Assembly: GCA_028707495.1 (NCBI GenBank)
Contig: JAQWAS010000007.1
Span: forward strand, 1-33,876
Reading direction: 5' to 3'
DNA length: 33,876 nt
From: Patescibacteria group bacterium
GTDB lineage: Bacteria; Patescibacteriota; Patescibacteriia; UBA2591; JAQWAS01
Shown here: positions 1 to 6,891 of the stretch, piece by piece
Layout: each line of letters starts with the position of its first letter
How positions within the stretch are numbered: the first letter of the stretch is position 1
Position numbers and translations under genes: made by a program
The notes under the pieces: generated by a model
Seen by the model: only the letters and a program-made list of their open reading frames with translations
The model's database searches: none
Told to the model about the DNA's origin: nothing

Positions 1-45
1 GTCACTTGCTCCGGTTACAACGATGATTTTATTTTTGAGCTTCAT
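1..45 (-). CDS. SDR-family oxidoreductase, N-terminal fragment (runs off window)
   Basis: Reading leftward from the ATG at 45-43, the 15 visible codons give MKLKNKIIVVTGASD. A short basic start, a hydrophobic beta strand and TGAS at residues 11-14 form the first half of the NAD(P)-binding TGxxxGxG motif that opens classical short-chain dehydrogenases. Only this N-terminus is in the window, so the substrate cannot be named. No Shine-Dalgarno sequence precedes the ATG. The gene is co-oriented with the restriction-modification block to its right but separated from it by about 300 bases of hairpin-rich DNA. Confidence 0.6.
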   Translation of the reverse strand, partial: MKLKNKIIVVTGASD

Positions 46-131
46 AATATATGGTTATTGTAATAGATTTAAAACACTTTCTAAAGCGGGCTCTTCCTTA
101 AAGGCGAGGTTTTGAATTTCGCCTAACGTTT

Positions 132-214
132 CGGCATATCTGATGTTTGCCGTAGCGTAGCGAAGGCAAATATGGGTGGAGGCTTTTGTATAAAAGCCGT
201 AACCAGATATGCCG
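132..214. repeat. Composite palindromic element (outer stem with two inner hairpins)
   Basis: An 11-bp perfect outer stem (132-142 with 204-214) encloses TTTGCC-13 nt-GGCAAA (146-170) and GGCTTTT-gtat-AAAAGCC (181-198), giving a cloverleaf-like single-strand fold. The first inner hairpin carries CCGTAGCGTAGCGAAGG, a REP-like core that recurs in variant form at 2971-2995. The architecture resembles folded recombination sites or REP elements; its role is unknown. Confidence 0.6.
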
Positions 215-290
215 TGTTATATGATGTATGCTTTTCTTTTTGTCTCGCCTAAGCGAGACCACTTTTCTGTAATGAACGAATTTTATTTTT
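215..290 (+). repeat. Left arm of imperfect inverted repeat flanking the R-M block
   Basis: Bases 215-242 match the reverse complement of 3068-3095 at 25 of 28 positions, and 260-290 match the reverse complement of 3023-3053 at 29 of 31. Between these conserved parts both arms carry a short hairpin of different sequence (243-258 here; GGC-taac-GCC at the other end), so a stem is kept although its bases differ. The arms bracket the four-gene leftward operon at 348-2930. Confidence 0.75.
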
Positions 291-341
291 GTCTTGGCGT
301 AGGGGCAGAGGGGCTGGGGGTGAATGCCCCGAAGCCAAGAC
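291..341. terminator. Stem-loop just downstream of the SDH_sah gene
   Basis: GTCTTGGC (291-298) pairs perfectly with GCCAAGAC (334-341), and GGGGCA (302-307) with TGCCCC (325-330) inside it. It sits seven bases beyond the stop codon of the leftward protease gene, so a 3'-end or transcript-stabilising role is plausible. There is no U-tract on the leftward transcript, so it is not a textbook intrinsic terminator. Confidence 0.4.
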
Positions 342-347
342 TCCTTA

Positions 348-1265
348 TTATTTATTTGGTGCTGGAATTATTAAAGATTGCATTGATTGAATGTATGCTA
401 CTCCATTATGATTTTCAATAATTTTGAAAGCTGGCGTTGCTGTTAATGTGTGCATAAAAGCATGATGTATAGTTAATACCGCATCTTGAAACTCTTGACT
501 GTCTTCGAGCGATTCAATCACCAAACCAAGTTCTTTGCATTTCTCATCAGATAAATGCCGTCCATGCGACAAAGTGATAGAATGACTAGTCAATTCTTTA
601 AGAATTTTAGCAATTTTTTTCTTTTTATCGGGATCATCTTTAAGCATGCGTTTTTCTAATGCATTTTTGGCAATAACCTTTGACCATTTCACAGCTTTTT
701 GACATTCGCCAATCAAGGTTGGATGATATTTAGCGATAATTGGTTGCCAAACGGCTATTTTACTATTGTCTTTTTTTATTTCTTCATGAGCTTGTTTAAA
801 TTCTTCTAAAATTCCATGGGCGGGCAAACCATTAAATTGGGGATCGATCGGACCAAGACTAGATTGTTTTCCCATTACGATTTTATTTCCAGAACAAGCA
901 ATCATTGTTCCACCAGACATGGCAAGTTGAGGCACAATTATGCGAATATCATCAAATTTTTTAGTAAGATAATCAATTATTGATTCCGTTGCAGCAACTT
1001 CACCGCCAGGAGTATGTAAAATCAAATCAAGACCCTTTGAGGAGTCTAGCTTATGAATTGCGGTCATAAAGCCGTTTTTGTCATTGTCATTTATTCCAAG
1101 CTCGCCCTGAAGTTCACGAATTTTCTTTTGCAAAAACCCACTATAATAAGCAATTACATTCCTCTTAGTTAGTTTGTGCAACTCGAGAAGATATTTCCTT
1201 CTAATAATATCATGAGTACTGCCTTGTTCTCGCAATTCATCTAAAATGTCTTTCCAGTTAGGCAT
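348..1265 (-). CDS. SDH_sah family ClpP-fold serine protease-like protein
   Basis: 305 residues of the ClpP/crotonase-fold serine proteinase family known as SDH_sah (serine dehydrogenase proteinase), related to SppA. Visible motifs are LILHTPGG (81-88), which forms the oxyanion-side turn, AMSGGTMIACS (115-125) with Ser117 as probable nucleophile, and SLGPIDPQ (136-143). The C-terminal 150 residues are charged and helical. No membrane segment is evident, although many relatives are membrane associated. It is the last gene of the leftward operon and overlaps the small upstream gene by eight bases, implying translational coupling. Association with a restriction-modification pair suggests an accessory or defence context, which is inference; the protein target is unknown. 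Confidence 0.8.
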   Translation of the reverse strand: MPNWKDILDELREQGSTHDIIRRKYLLELHKLTKRNVIAYYSGFLQKKIRELQGELGINDNDKNGFMTAIHKLDSSKGLDLILHTPGGEVAATESIIDYLTKKFDDIRIIVPQLAMSGGTMIACSGNKIVMGKQSSLGPIDPQFNGLPAHGILEEFKQAHEEIKKDNSKIAVWQPIIAKYHPTLIGECQKAVKWSKVIAKNALEKRMLKDDPDKKKKIAKILKELTSHSITLSHGRHLSDEKCKELGLVIESLEDSQEFQDAVLTIHHAFMHTLTATPAFKIIENHNGVAYIQSMQSLIIPAPNK

Positions 1266-1458
1266 AGTTTTGATTATTAAAATTAGTAAACGAAGTTGAC
1301 GAGTCAGAAATTACCCAGACATCTTTTTGTTCAAGAGATGGATGATTATTTTCTTTTTCATAGGAGAACCCACAATATTTCTGAATTTCAGACTCTTGCT
1401 TTTTAATTTTTTTAAAAGTCTCAGAAATTTCTTTTTTTGATAAATTTTTTGTAGGCAT
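1258..1458 (-). CDS. Small hypothetical protein, coupled to the SDH_sah gene
   Basis: 66 residues, rich in Lys, Glu, Ser and Asn, with a predicted helical N-terminal half (residues 5-28, lysine/glutamate rich) and a polar tail ending in an Asn-rich stretch. No signal peptide, membrane segment or known motif is visible. It overlaps the start of the protease gene and lies 13 bases after the nuclease gene, so it is very probably cotranscribed. It could be a substrate adaptor or partner of the protease, but that is only a guess from position. Confidence 0.55.
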   Translation of the reverse strand: MPTKNLSKKEISETFKKIKKQESEIQKYCGFSYEKENNHPSLEQKDVWVISDSSTSFTNFNNQNYA

Positions 1459-1471
1459 AATTTTAAAAATA

Positions 1472-2116
1472 TTAACTAGCTATTTCAAAAATCTTTTTAA
1501 CTAAACTTGTTCTTGCATAAAATGCTCGAGTAATTGGTCGGCGTTTTCCTGTCCGAGGATTTATTCCGCCAGTTCCTTTTGTTCTCGCTTGTATCCATTT
1601 TCCGTCTTTGCCTGTTAAACTTTCAAAACCGTGTTTGATAAGTTTTTCTCGGATAAAATCATAATCGGCTTTTATCTCTTTGATAAGATCGTCATCTTCG
1701 GCAAAATCTAAACTGGCGACTTTTAACAATTCAGCACTTTCAGAATTTTGACCATGCCACATAACAGCACAAAATACGATTGATTTTAGTTTTGCCCAAC
1801 AATGACTTTCAAAAAATGAATGTTGTTTTAGTTCTTCTGGGTTAATCATCGTAATTGCCATTGTTTCTTTTGGAGTAAGTTTATTTTTTACTTCATGAAA
1901 ACTGACTGATTTTAACTCATATGAAAGTCCGTTTGGTGCTTTTGAAACATTATTTTCCAATCCTGCCAATCTTTCCAAAACCAAACCTTTCCAGCCCTTG
2001 TTTTGTTTTCCTGTTTCGTAAGTTGTAATTCCGTATTGCAAAGCAAGTTTTCGCAGATCTTTTCCGATATGCTTTTTTAAATTGTTTATTGCGGTTGTTC
2101 TTGTAACTATTTTCAT
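1472..2116 (-). CDS. MutH/Sau3AI-like type II restriction endonuclease
   Basis: 214 residues resembling the MutH/Sau3AI nuclease fold. GWKGLVLERLAG (41-52) matches the conserved helix of that family with Glu48, and YELKSVSF (66-73) supplies the Glu67-x-Lys69 pair of the PD-(D/E)xK active site; PKETMAITM follows. The first acidic residue of the DxnExK motif is not obvious: Asn62 or Pro61 lies where MutH has Asp70. MutH and Sau3AI act at GATC, and the neighbouring methyltransferase resembles the GATC enzyme DpnA, so cleavage at GATC is the natural prediction. Its start lies one base after the methyltransferase stop codon, the usual tight pairing in R-M operons. The missing Asp could mean a nicking, weakened or dead enzyme. 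Confidence 0.75.
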   Translation of the reverse strand: MKIVTRTTAINNLKKHIGKDLRKLALQYGITTYETGKQNKGWKGLVLERLAGLENNVSKAPNGLSYELKSVSFHEVKNKLTPKETMAITMINPEELKQHSFFESHCWAKLKSIVFCAVMWHGQNSESAELLKVASLDFAEDDDLIKEIKADYDFIREKLIKHGFESLTGKDGKWIQARTKGTGGINPRTGKRRPITRAFYARTSLVKKIFEIAS

Positions 2117-2117
2117 A

Positions 2118-2930
2118 CTATTTTTTAGAAAGTTTATTTTTTAAATTCTTGTCCAGTTCTTCAAATCTTTTGATAGATAAATCAAGATATTGTTTTTCAG
2201 TATCTATGCCAATAAAATTTCTACCATAAAGATAGGCGGCAAGACCTGTTGTTGAACTTCCAGTAAAAGGATCTAAAATTACATCACCTTTGTTTGTGCT
2301 TGCTAAAACAATTCTTTTAAGCAAATCAAAAGATTTTTGTGTTGGGTGTTTGCCAAATTTCTTTTCAATCGGTTTTGGGGTATTGATTGACCAAACAGAT
2401 CTCATTTGTAAGCCGGGTTTTTTCATTTGATCTTCTGACCAGTCGCCATTTTTCATTAGATCGTAATTGAAAGTGTGTTTGCCTTTTTTCTCTTTTCTCG
2501 CCCAAAGTAAAGTCTCATGACTGGCTGTAAAAAATCGGCATGACAAATTTGGCGAGGCATTCGGCTTAAACCATGCAACATCATTTAGAAAATGATATTT
2601 GTTAATTTCTAAAGCAAAACCGCATTGATAAATTGAGTGATAAGTTCCGCTAATCCAAATTGTTCCGTTTGGTTTCAAAACTCGGCGACACGCTTTTATC
2701 CATTCGTTATGAAATTCAAAATTCTTTTTTGTTCCATTAGTTAAATCCCAATCACCCTTTTTTACACTGACCATTTTGCCATTTTGGCAAGTAAAACTAC
2801 CACTTGATAAAAAATAAGGAGGATCTGCAAAAATCATATCTACCGAGTTTTCAGGCAGAGAATTCAAAAGCTCCAAACAATCTGCTTGGTATAGCTTAAA
2901 TCTCGGTTTTTCGTAAAAAGGTTTTTGCAT
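2118..2930 (-). CDS. DNA adenine N6-methyltransferase, DpnA-like (probable GATC)
   Basis: 270 residues, a complete beta-class N6-adenine methyltransferase: catalytic DPPYF at 36-40, the central target-recognition region (about 45-190), HPTQK at 195-199 and the AdoMet-binding FTGSSTTG loop at 222-229. Many segments, such as DMIFADPPYFLS, VLKPNGTIWISG, NLSCRFFT, ETLLWARK and HPTQKS, read like the DpnII-system methyltransferase DpnA as I remember it, which methylates adenine in GATC. It is the first gene of the leftward operon and protects DNA from the nuclease encoded one base downstream. A TATAAT lies about ten bases before the ATG, so the message would have almost no leader. Confidence 0.88.
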   Translation of the reverse strand: MQKPFYEKPRFKLYQADCLELLNSLPENSVDMIFADPPYFLSSGSFTCQNGKMVSVKKGDWDLTNGTKKNFEFHNEWIKACRRVLKPNGTIWISGTYHSIYQCGFALEINKYHFLNDVAWFKPNASPNLSCRFFTASHETLLWARKEKKGKHTFNYDLMKNGDWSEDQMKKPGLQMRSVWSINTPKPIEKKFGKHPTQKSFDLLKRIVLASTNKGDVILDPFTGSSTTGLAAYLYGRNFIGIDTEKQYLDLSIKRFEELDKNLKNKLSKK

Positions 2931-2939
2931 AGTATATTG

Positions 2940-2968
2940 ATTATACCCTAGAAAAAATTATAAATAAA
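2940..2968 (-). promoter_or_regulatory. Probable promoter of the R-M operon (near-leaderless)
   Basis: On the minus strand a perfect TATAAT (2945-2940) follows a weak -35 TTTATT (2968-2963) with a 17-bp spacer. Transcription would start only two or three bases before the methyltransferase ATG. A second TATAAT on the same strand lies at 3045-3040 inside the inverted repeat and could give a longer leader. Confidence 0.5.
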
Positions 2969-2970
2969 TC

Positions 2971-2995
2971 GTTTCCGTAGCGGAGCGGAGGAAAC
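2971..2995. repeat. REP-like hairpin (CCGTAGCGxAGCG core)
   Basis: GTTTCC (2971-2976) pairs with GGAAAC (2990-2995) around GTAGCGGAGCGGA. The core matches the hairpin at 146-170 in the same orientation (CCGTAGCG-T/G-AGCG-A/G-AGG), while the stem bases differ in a compensating way (TTTGCC/GGCAAA versus TTTCC/GGAAA). Confidence 0.6.
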
Positions 2996-3022
2996 ACCGT
3001 ATACCCCCCTCTTTAAAAAATT

Positions 3023-3095
3023 AAAAATAAAATTTGTTCATTATAGAAAAGTGTTAGGCGTTAGCCGTAAAAAGAAAAGCATATTTCATATAACA
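3023..3095 (-). repeat. Right arm of imperfect inverted repeat flanking the R-M block
   Basis: Reverse complement of the arm at 215-290, in two conserved parts (3023-3053 and 3068-3095) around a divergent hairpin. It contains a minus-strand TATAAT at 3045-3040 that faces the methyltransferase gene. The rest of the 2931-3222 gap holds a REP-like hairpin, a hairpin at 3092-3114 and AT-rich sequence. Confidence 0.75.
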
Positions 3096-3114
3096 GGGTT
3101 TATACAAACCTGTT
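3092..3114. repeat. Hairpin with one bulged G at outer edge of right arm
   Basis: AACAG-G-GTTT, loop atac, AAACCTGTT forms a nine-pair stem with a single extrahelical G. Its loop, read on the other strand, is GTAT, the same loop as the hairpin at 181-198 on the outer side of the left arm, so both outer edges carry a GTAT-loop hairpin in matching orientation. Confidence 0.5.
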
Positions 3115-3222
3115 GAATTAAGCTTTTATTTAAGCCAAAAAATGGCTCGAAATTTGTAATCATAAACGGGTTATGAAATAAAGCTTTTTTATATTATATT
3201 ATTTATTTTCTAGTTTTACAAC

Positions 3223-4449
3223 CTACGCCCCAAACATACTAGCCAAACCCATTAAATCAATCACAATTGGCATGACGTGTCGGCCTTGGATATGGCCTAA
3301 GCGGCCACGGGCGCATTCGCGTTCATTAAAGTGCTCGACATCATCATCGCGAATACCTTGGCTGTAAATAGTAATCGGTACGTCATCAGCACTGTGGGCT
3401 TTTAAGGCACAAGGCGTGGAATGGTCAGCAGTGACCACAATTAAAGAATTTTCTAAATCAAGTAAAGGCTTAAGAGCTGGATCAATTTTATTTTCAATAA
3501 AATCTTTTTTGCCTTGCCAATCCCCGTCTTCACCTAGGGTGTCAGTGCCTTTAAAATGTAATAAAAAGAAATCATAATCATTATAAATTTCTATTAACTT
3601 ATCAACCTTAACTTTTAAATTTGAATCTGGTTTGCCAGTGGCTTGCGGATCAAGGTCAATGACATCCATCCCCACAATTTTAGCAATACCGCGGTAAAGT
3701 GCGCCACCGGCAATACAAGCAGAGTTTAAATTATACTTTTGTTTAAAGCTTGGCATTTCAGGCATGATGCCAGCGCCACGGACTAAAAAATAATTAGCTG
3801 GCAAAAGGCCCTGTTCTTGGCGTTTTTTGTTGGTCGGTAGGTCTTTTAATCTTTGATAGGTCATATCTAAGAATTTATTCAAAACCTCAGCTGTTCTTTT
3901 GGCTTCGGGTGTGTCTTTGGTGGGTTGAGATAACTTAATTTTAGCATTTTCAATATGTGGATCACAGTCACTAATATCGCCACTTAAATTTTCACCGCGC
4001 ATGATCATGGCGACGCGATGACCAATTGAGCTTTTTAAAATAAATTCCACGCCGTCAATTTTAGTGCCATTGAACATGTCAGCAAATTCTGAAGTGTCAT
4101 CAATACGGCCGGCGCGTCGATCAACAACGTTTAAATTTTCATCCACCGTACCCATATTAACTCGAAAAGCCACATCACCGGTTTTTAATTCTAAACCAGC
4201 GCCAGCGACTTCGAATGGCCCACGGCCAGTGTAGTAAGTGTAAGGATCATAACCAAAAATAGCCAAATGGCTGGTGTCGCTACCTGGGCGGATACCAATG
4301 TCAACGGCGTGCATAGCACCGGATATGCCTTTTTGGACTAAATGGTCTAAATTGGGCGTTTTGGCGGCTTCTAACGGGGTTTGGTTGTTGAGTTCGGGGA
4401 TAGGTCGATCGCCTAAACCATCGCAGATTACAAAGATAACTTTTTTCAT
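3223..4449 (-). CDS. apgM: 2,3-bisphosphoglycerate-independent phosphoglycerate mutase, archaeal type
   Basis: 408 residues of the alkaline-phosphatase superfamily, of the archaeal-type iPGM subfamily common in candidate phyla. It interconverts 3- and 2-phosphoglycerate in lower glycolysis in the cytosol, using two metal ions. Visible motifs are ICDGLGDRP (8-16) with metal ligand Asp10, GIRPGSDTSHLAIFGYDP (52-69) with the phosphorylated serine in GSDTSH, the RGPFEVAGAG strand, the HFKGTDTLGEDGDW metal site and VTADHSTPC near the C-terminus. Length is typical. It is leftward and separated from uppP by a MITE-like repeat, so it is probably transcribed alone. Confidence 0.92.
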   Translation of the reverse strand: MKKVIFVICDGLGDRPIPELNNQTPLEAAKTPNLDHLVQKGISGAMHAVDIGIRPGSDTSHLAIFGYDPYTYYTGRGPFEVAGAGLELKTGDVAFRVNMGTVDENLNVVDRRAGRIDDTSEFADMFNGTKIDGVEFILKSSIGHRVAMIMRGENLSGDISDCDPHIENAKIKLSQPTKDTPEAKRTAEVLNKFLDMTYQRLKDLPTNKKRQEQGLLPANYFLVRGAGIMPEMPSFKQKYNLNSACIAGGALYRGIAKIVGMDVIDLDPQATGKPDSNLKVKVDKLIEIYNDYDFFLLHFKGTDTLGEDGDWQGKKDFIENKIDPALKPLLDLENSLIVVTADHSTPCALKAHSADDVPITIYSQGIRDDDVEHFNERECARGRLGHIQGRHVMPIVIDLMGLASMFGA

Positions 4450-4487
4450 AGATTTATGTTTTTTATAAATTTTTATTGATTTTATAT

Positions 4488-4692
4488 TGTCATGCTGAAT
4501 TTCTGCTCGTCAAATCGGCGGATGTTTCAGAATCTATTAACGCTAGAGATTGTCATTCCTGGCTTGACCAGGAATCCAGGATTGGTCGCTATTAACCTTT
4601 TTTTGAAAAAGTCTTTTAAATTTAACAAAGCTTATTCTAAAAAACAAGAATGCATATATTAACACTGGATCCTCGCCTACGCGAGGATGACA
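4488..4692. repeat. MITE-like / paired-palindrome intergenic repeat, copy A
   Basis: The core at 4551-4692 starts TGTCATTCCTGG and ends AGGATGACA, so its termini are inverted, and each end is itself palindromic (CCTGG-cttga-CCAGG; CCTCGC-ctac-GCGAGG). A further half-unit, TGTCATGCTGAA to CAGAATCT, lies at 4488-4534 and contains GGCGGAT. The right-hand part matches 14648-14681. Such TGTCAT/ATGACA elements are widespread non-coding repeats; no ORF is inside. Confidence 0.75.
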
Positions 4693-4705
4693 CTTTGGTA
4701 AGCTT

Positions 4706-5467
4706 CTATATTATATTTACCAAAACAATAATCAACCCCACAAACCAACAATAAAAACTAAAATACCAGAATTTATTATGTTGGATTAATTTTAATAACC
4801 AATTAATAACTAAATAAGAAACTAACATAGCCGTTAAGGTGGCAATTAAAATTGGTAGCCAATCAGCTTGAGCTAAGTGATTTATTTCTAAAATTGAAGC
4901 ACCTAAAATAGCTGGCAAAAAAATTAAAAAAGAAAAAGTCGTGGCAGTTTTTCTATCAACGCCTAAAATTAAACCTGTGCCGATAGTTGAGCCACTACGA
5001 GAGATGCCAGGAATAATTGCTATGCCCTGGGCCAAACCAATTAAAATAGATTTAGCGGGAGTTAATTTTTTATCGCCAGTTTTACGAGTTAAAAATAATA
5101 AGCTACCAGTCAAAATTAAGGCGATACCAACCATCAAAACATTAGAAAATAAACTTTCAATTAAATCTTTAAAAATTAAACCAATTAAGGCTGTGGGAAT
5201 GGAAGCTAAAATTATATAAATAATTAATTTAAATTTAGGATCGTGAACCTGCCAGGTAAACAAAATTTTTAAAAGTTGCCAAATTATTTTTCTAAAAATA
5301 AAAATTACCACCAAAGCCGTTCCAAAATGGAGCATCAGATCTAGCGGTAAAGGTTGAGAAATTTTAAACCAATTTTGAACAATAACTAAATGACCTGAGC
5401 TGGAAATTGGTAGCCATTCAGTTATACCTTGAATAAGGCCGAGGATAAATGCTTGATAAATAGGCAT
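4706..5467 (-). CDS. uppP: Undecaprenyl-diphosphate phosphatase
   Basis: 253 residues, almost entirely hydrophobic with about seven or eight membrane segments. It recycles the lipid carrier for peptidoglycan and other wall polymers by removing a phosphate from undecaprenyl diphosphate at the membrane. The family signatures are intact: GITEWLPISSSGHL (14-27) with the catalytic Glu17, Ser and His26, and PGISRSGSTIGTG (153-165) with Arg157. Length is normal for UppP/BacA. It lies downstream of the lipid-kinase-like gene and the bactofilin gene on the same strand, which makes a loose envelope gene cluster. No SD sequence is seen. Confidence 0.93.
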   Translation of the reverse strand: MPIYQAFILGLIQGITEWLPISSSGHLVIVQNWFKISQPLPLDLMLHFGTALVVIFIFRKIIWQLLKILFTWQVHDPKFKLIIYIILASIPTALIGLIFKDLIESLFSNVLMVGIALILTGSLLFLTRKTGDKKLTPAKSILIGLAQGIAIIPGISRSGSTIGTGLILGVDRKTATTFSFLIFLPAILGASILEINHLAQADWLPILIATLTAMLVSYLVINWLLKLIQHNKFWYFSFYCWFVGLIIVLVNII

Positions 5468-5544
5468 ATAGATTAGGTGTTAGTGTTTAGGTTGTAGCGA
5501 GTAGGGATTAGTTGTTGGTTGTCAGTTGTTAGTTACAAGTTATT

Positions 5545-6282
5545 TTAAAATAAGCGATTTTTACCCACGATGATATCAATTTTAGCTTTGGCAATATGAA
5601 TAGCTACGGGCGTTTTTAAGATTTTATTGGTTTCAGTTTTAAGCGGTAGATTTTTTTTACCTTGGCTTTTGATAATTAATTTTTTGACTAGAAATAAACT
5701 CCGGCGGTCAATTTTACTAAACAAAGATTTTTTTTGTGGCCAAAAAACAACTTCTAATTTATCATCAGCTGGATTAGATACCCAATTGTCAAAACTACCC
5801 AAATTAGTAATTAAAATGGTTTGTTGCGGATAGAGTGATTGAATTTCGTATTGGCCATCGCAATCAATAACAAAGTCAGTGCCAGATAAAGTAATAGAGC
5901 CCAAAAAATATTCATCGAGGATTCTAGCTAAATTAACTGTTTTTAATAAACGATTGGCGATTTGCAAGCAAGCTTTTTTGCCATTTTCTATGCCCAAGCC
6001 GTAGCTTAAATGAGTTTTATTAATTGGAATAAAACCGATTTTAACTTTTAAACTTGGTAGATTATTAATCAATTTATTTAAAGTGGCATCATCACCAACA
6101 GCAACAAAAGTTTGTACGCCTTTTTTATATGATTCGCGTAGAGCTTCTTTTAAATTGCGTAGAGGTGTAAGTTTAAAAAGTCGACCATCAATCCCGAGGT
6201 CAACTAGTTGAGTCTCTATTTCTTTTATTTGAGTAGAATATTTTTTTTGATTCAAAAACGAATCAAAGAAATAGAAATACAT
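5545..6282 (-). CDS. Diacylglycerol/lipid kinase-like protein (degenerate GGDGT loop)
   Basis: 245 residues resembling the catalytic domain of the diacylglycerol/sphingosine/YegS lipid kinases, followed by the beta-sandwich half of that fold. The nucleotide-binding strand reads FVAVGDDATLNKLINNL (59-75), where typical members have (V)GGDGTxNEVxN; the glycine-aspartate pair is kept but GGDGT is changed to VGDDAT. Later segments (GFIPINKT, a YGLGIENGKKA helix) follow the family pattern, where GxxPxGTxNDFA is usual. The changes suggest altered substrate use or loss of activity. It sits between bactofilin and uppP, consistent with an envelope role. Assignment rests on motif pattern only. Confidence 0.6.
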   Translation of the reverse strand: MYFYFFDSFLNQKKYSTQIKEIETQLVDLGIDGRLFKLTPLRNLKEALRESYKKGVQTFVAVGDDATLNKLINNLPSLKVKIGFIPINKTHLSYGLGIENGKKACLQIANRLLKTVNLARILDEYFLGSITLSGTDFVIDCDGQYEIQSLYPQQTILITNLGSFDNWVSNPADDKLEVVFWPQKKSLFSKIDRRSLFLVKKLIIKSQGKKNLPLKTETNKILKTPVAIHIAKAKIDIIVGKNRLF

Positions 6283-6329
6283 AATTTAAATCTTAAAACT
6301 TAAATGGAAAAATTTTAAAGTTAAAATGA

Positions 6330-6764
6330 TTATTTTTTGTTTTTGTCGTCCTTAATTACGATTGGTTTTTTGTCAATTTTTTCTGGAATTTTAGTTTTAT
6401 CTTCAGGTGTGCCTAAGGTACATTTGCCATTTAAAATTGCGCCCTCTTCAACTGATAAAATTAAATATTCAACATCACCTTTGACTTGAGCTGTTTTGGA
6501 TAAGGTTAATTTACCTTGAGCGCGGACGTTTCCCTTGACATTACCAGCAATTAAAATATTTTCTCCATAAATATTAGCTTCGACAACTGAACCATTACTA
6601 ACAACAATATCTTTTCTGGTTCGAACAGAACCATTAATTTTACCTTCAATGCGGATATTGCCCTTGCCGATAAAATTACCCTTAACATTAATAGACGAAC
6701 CAATGACAGTTTCAATTTCTTGTTTATTTTTATTATCTAAAGAGTCATGATGTTTGTTGAACAT
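6330..6764 (-). CDS. Bactofilin family polymer-forming protein
   Basis: 144 residues with the right-handed beta-helical bactofilin core at about 22-115: repeating short strands such as IGSSINVKGNFIGKGNIRIEGKI and ILIAGNVKGNVRAQGKL with glycine turns. Bactofilins self-assemble into nucleotide-free filaments beneath the membrane and organise cell shape or envelope enzymes. The flanking N-terminus (1-20, charged) and Lys-rich C-terminus (118-144) are typical disordered tails. It is first in a leftward run with the lipid-kinase-like gene and uppP, and has its own near-perfect promoter facing away from trxB. Confidence 0.88.
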   Translation of the reverse strand: MFNKHHDSLDNKNKQEIETVIGSSINVKGNFIGKGNIRIEGKINGSVRTRKDIVVSNGSVVEANIYGENILIAGNVKGNVRAQGKLTLSKTAQVKGDVEYLILSVEEGAILNGKCTLGTPEDKTKIPEKIDKKPIVIKDDKNKK

Positions 6765-6801
6765 ATATTTAATTTTTTAAAAATAAATAATCCATTAATA
6801 C

Positions 6802-6830
6802 ATTTTAATCTCTAAAAAAATGTTTGTCAA
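6802..6830 (-). promoter_or_regulatory. Promoter of the bactofilin gene
   Basis: Minus strand: perfect -35 TTGACA (6830-6825), 17-bp spacer, -10 TAAAAT (6807-6802). The start codon lies 38 bases below the -10. It is divergent from the trxB promoter, with the -35 boxes only two bases apart. Confidence 0.7.
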
Positions 6831-6832
6831 TT

Positions 6833-6861
6833 TTGATTTTTAATTTAGATTGGATTATAAT
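6833..6861 (+). promoter_or_regulatory. Promoter of trxB
   Basis: TTGATT (6833-6838), 17-bp spacer and a perfect TATAAT (6856-6861) lie 30 bases before the trxB ATG, giving a leader of about 24 bases with no SD sequence. Confidence 0.7.
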
Positions 6862-6891
6862 ACTAAAATAAGTTTTTAAAAAAATAATTTT

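Larger units (their letters stand above)
46..347. other. Hairpin-rich intergenic region at left border of accessory block
   Basis: No credible gene lies here. The stretch is packed with inverted repeats: AGGCGA/TCGCCT at 102-107 and 119-124; a long stem CGGCATATCTG (132-142) with CAGATATGCCG (204-214) enclosing two smaller hairpins; TCTCGC-ctaa-GCGAGA at 243-258; and a stem at 291-298/334-341 with an inner stem at 302-307/325-330. The 215-290 part recurs in inverted orientation at 3023-3095. A 70-residue ORF across 209-421 is mostly hairpin sequence and is not believed. Confidence 0.7.

Noticed and set aside
121-222. Integron attC site
   Set aside because: GCCTAAC and a folded structure are suggestive, but the partner box GTTATAT does not pair with it or match GTTRRRY, the spacers are uneven, and no integrase or second cassette is seen. 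Kept only as a structured repeat.
209-421. 70-residue plus-strand ORF at the left border
   Set aside because: It crosses the inverted-repeat arm and the end of the protease gene and has no coding character.
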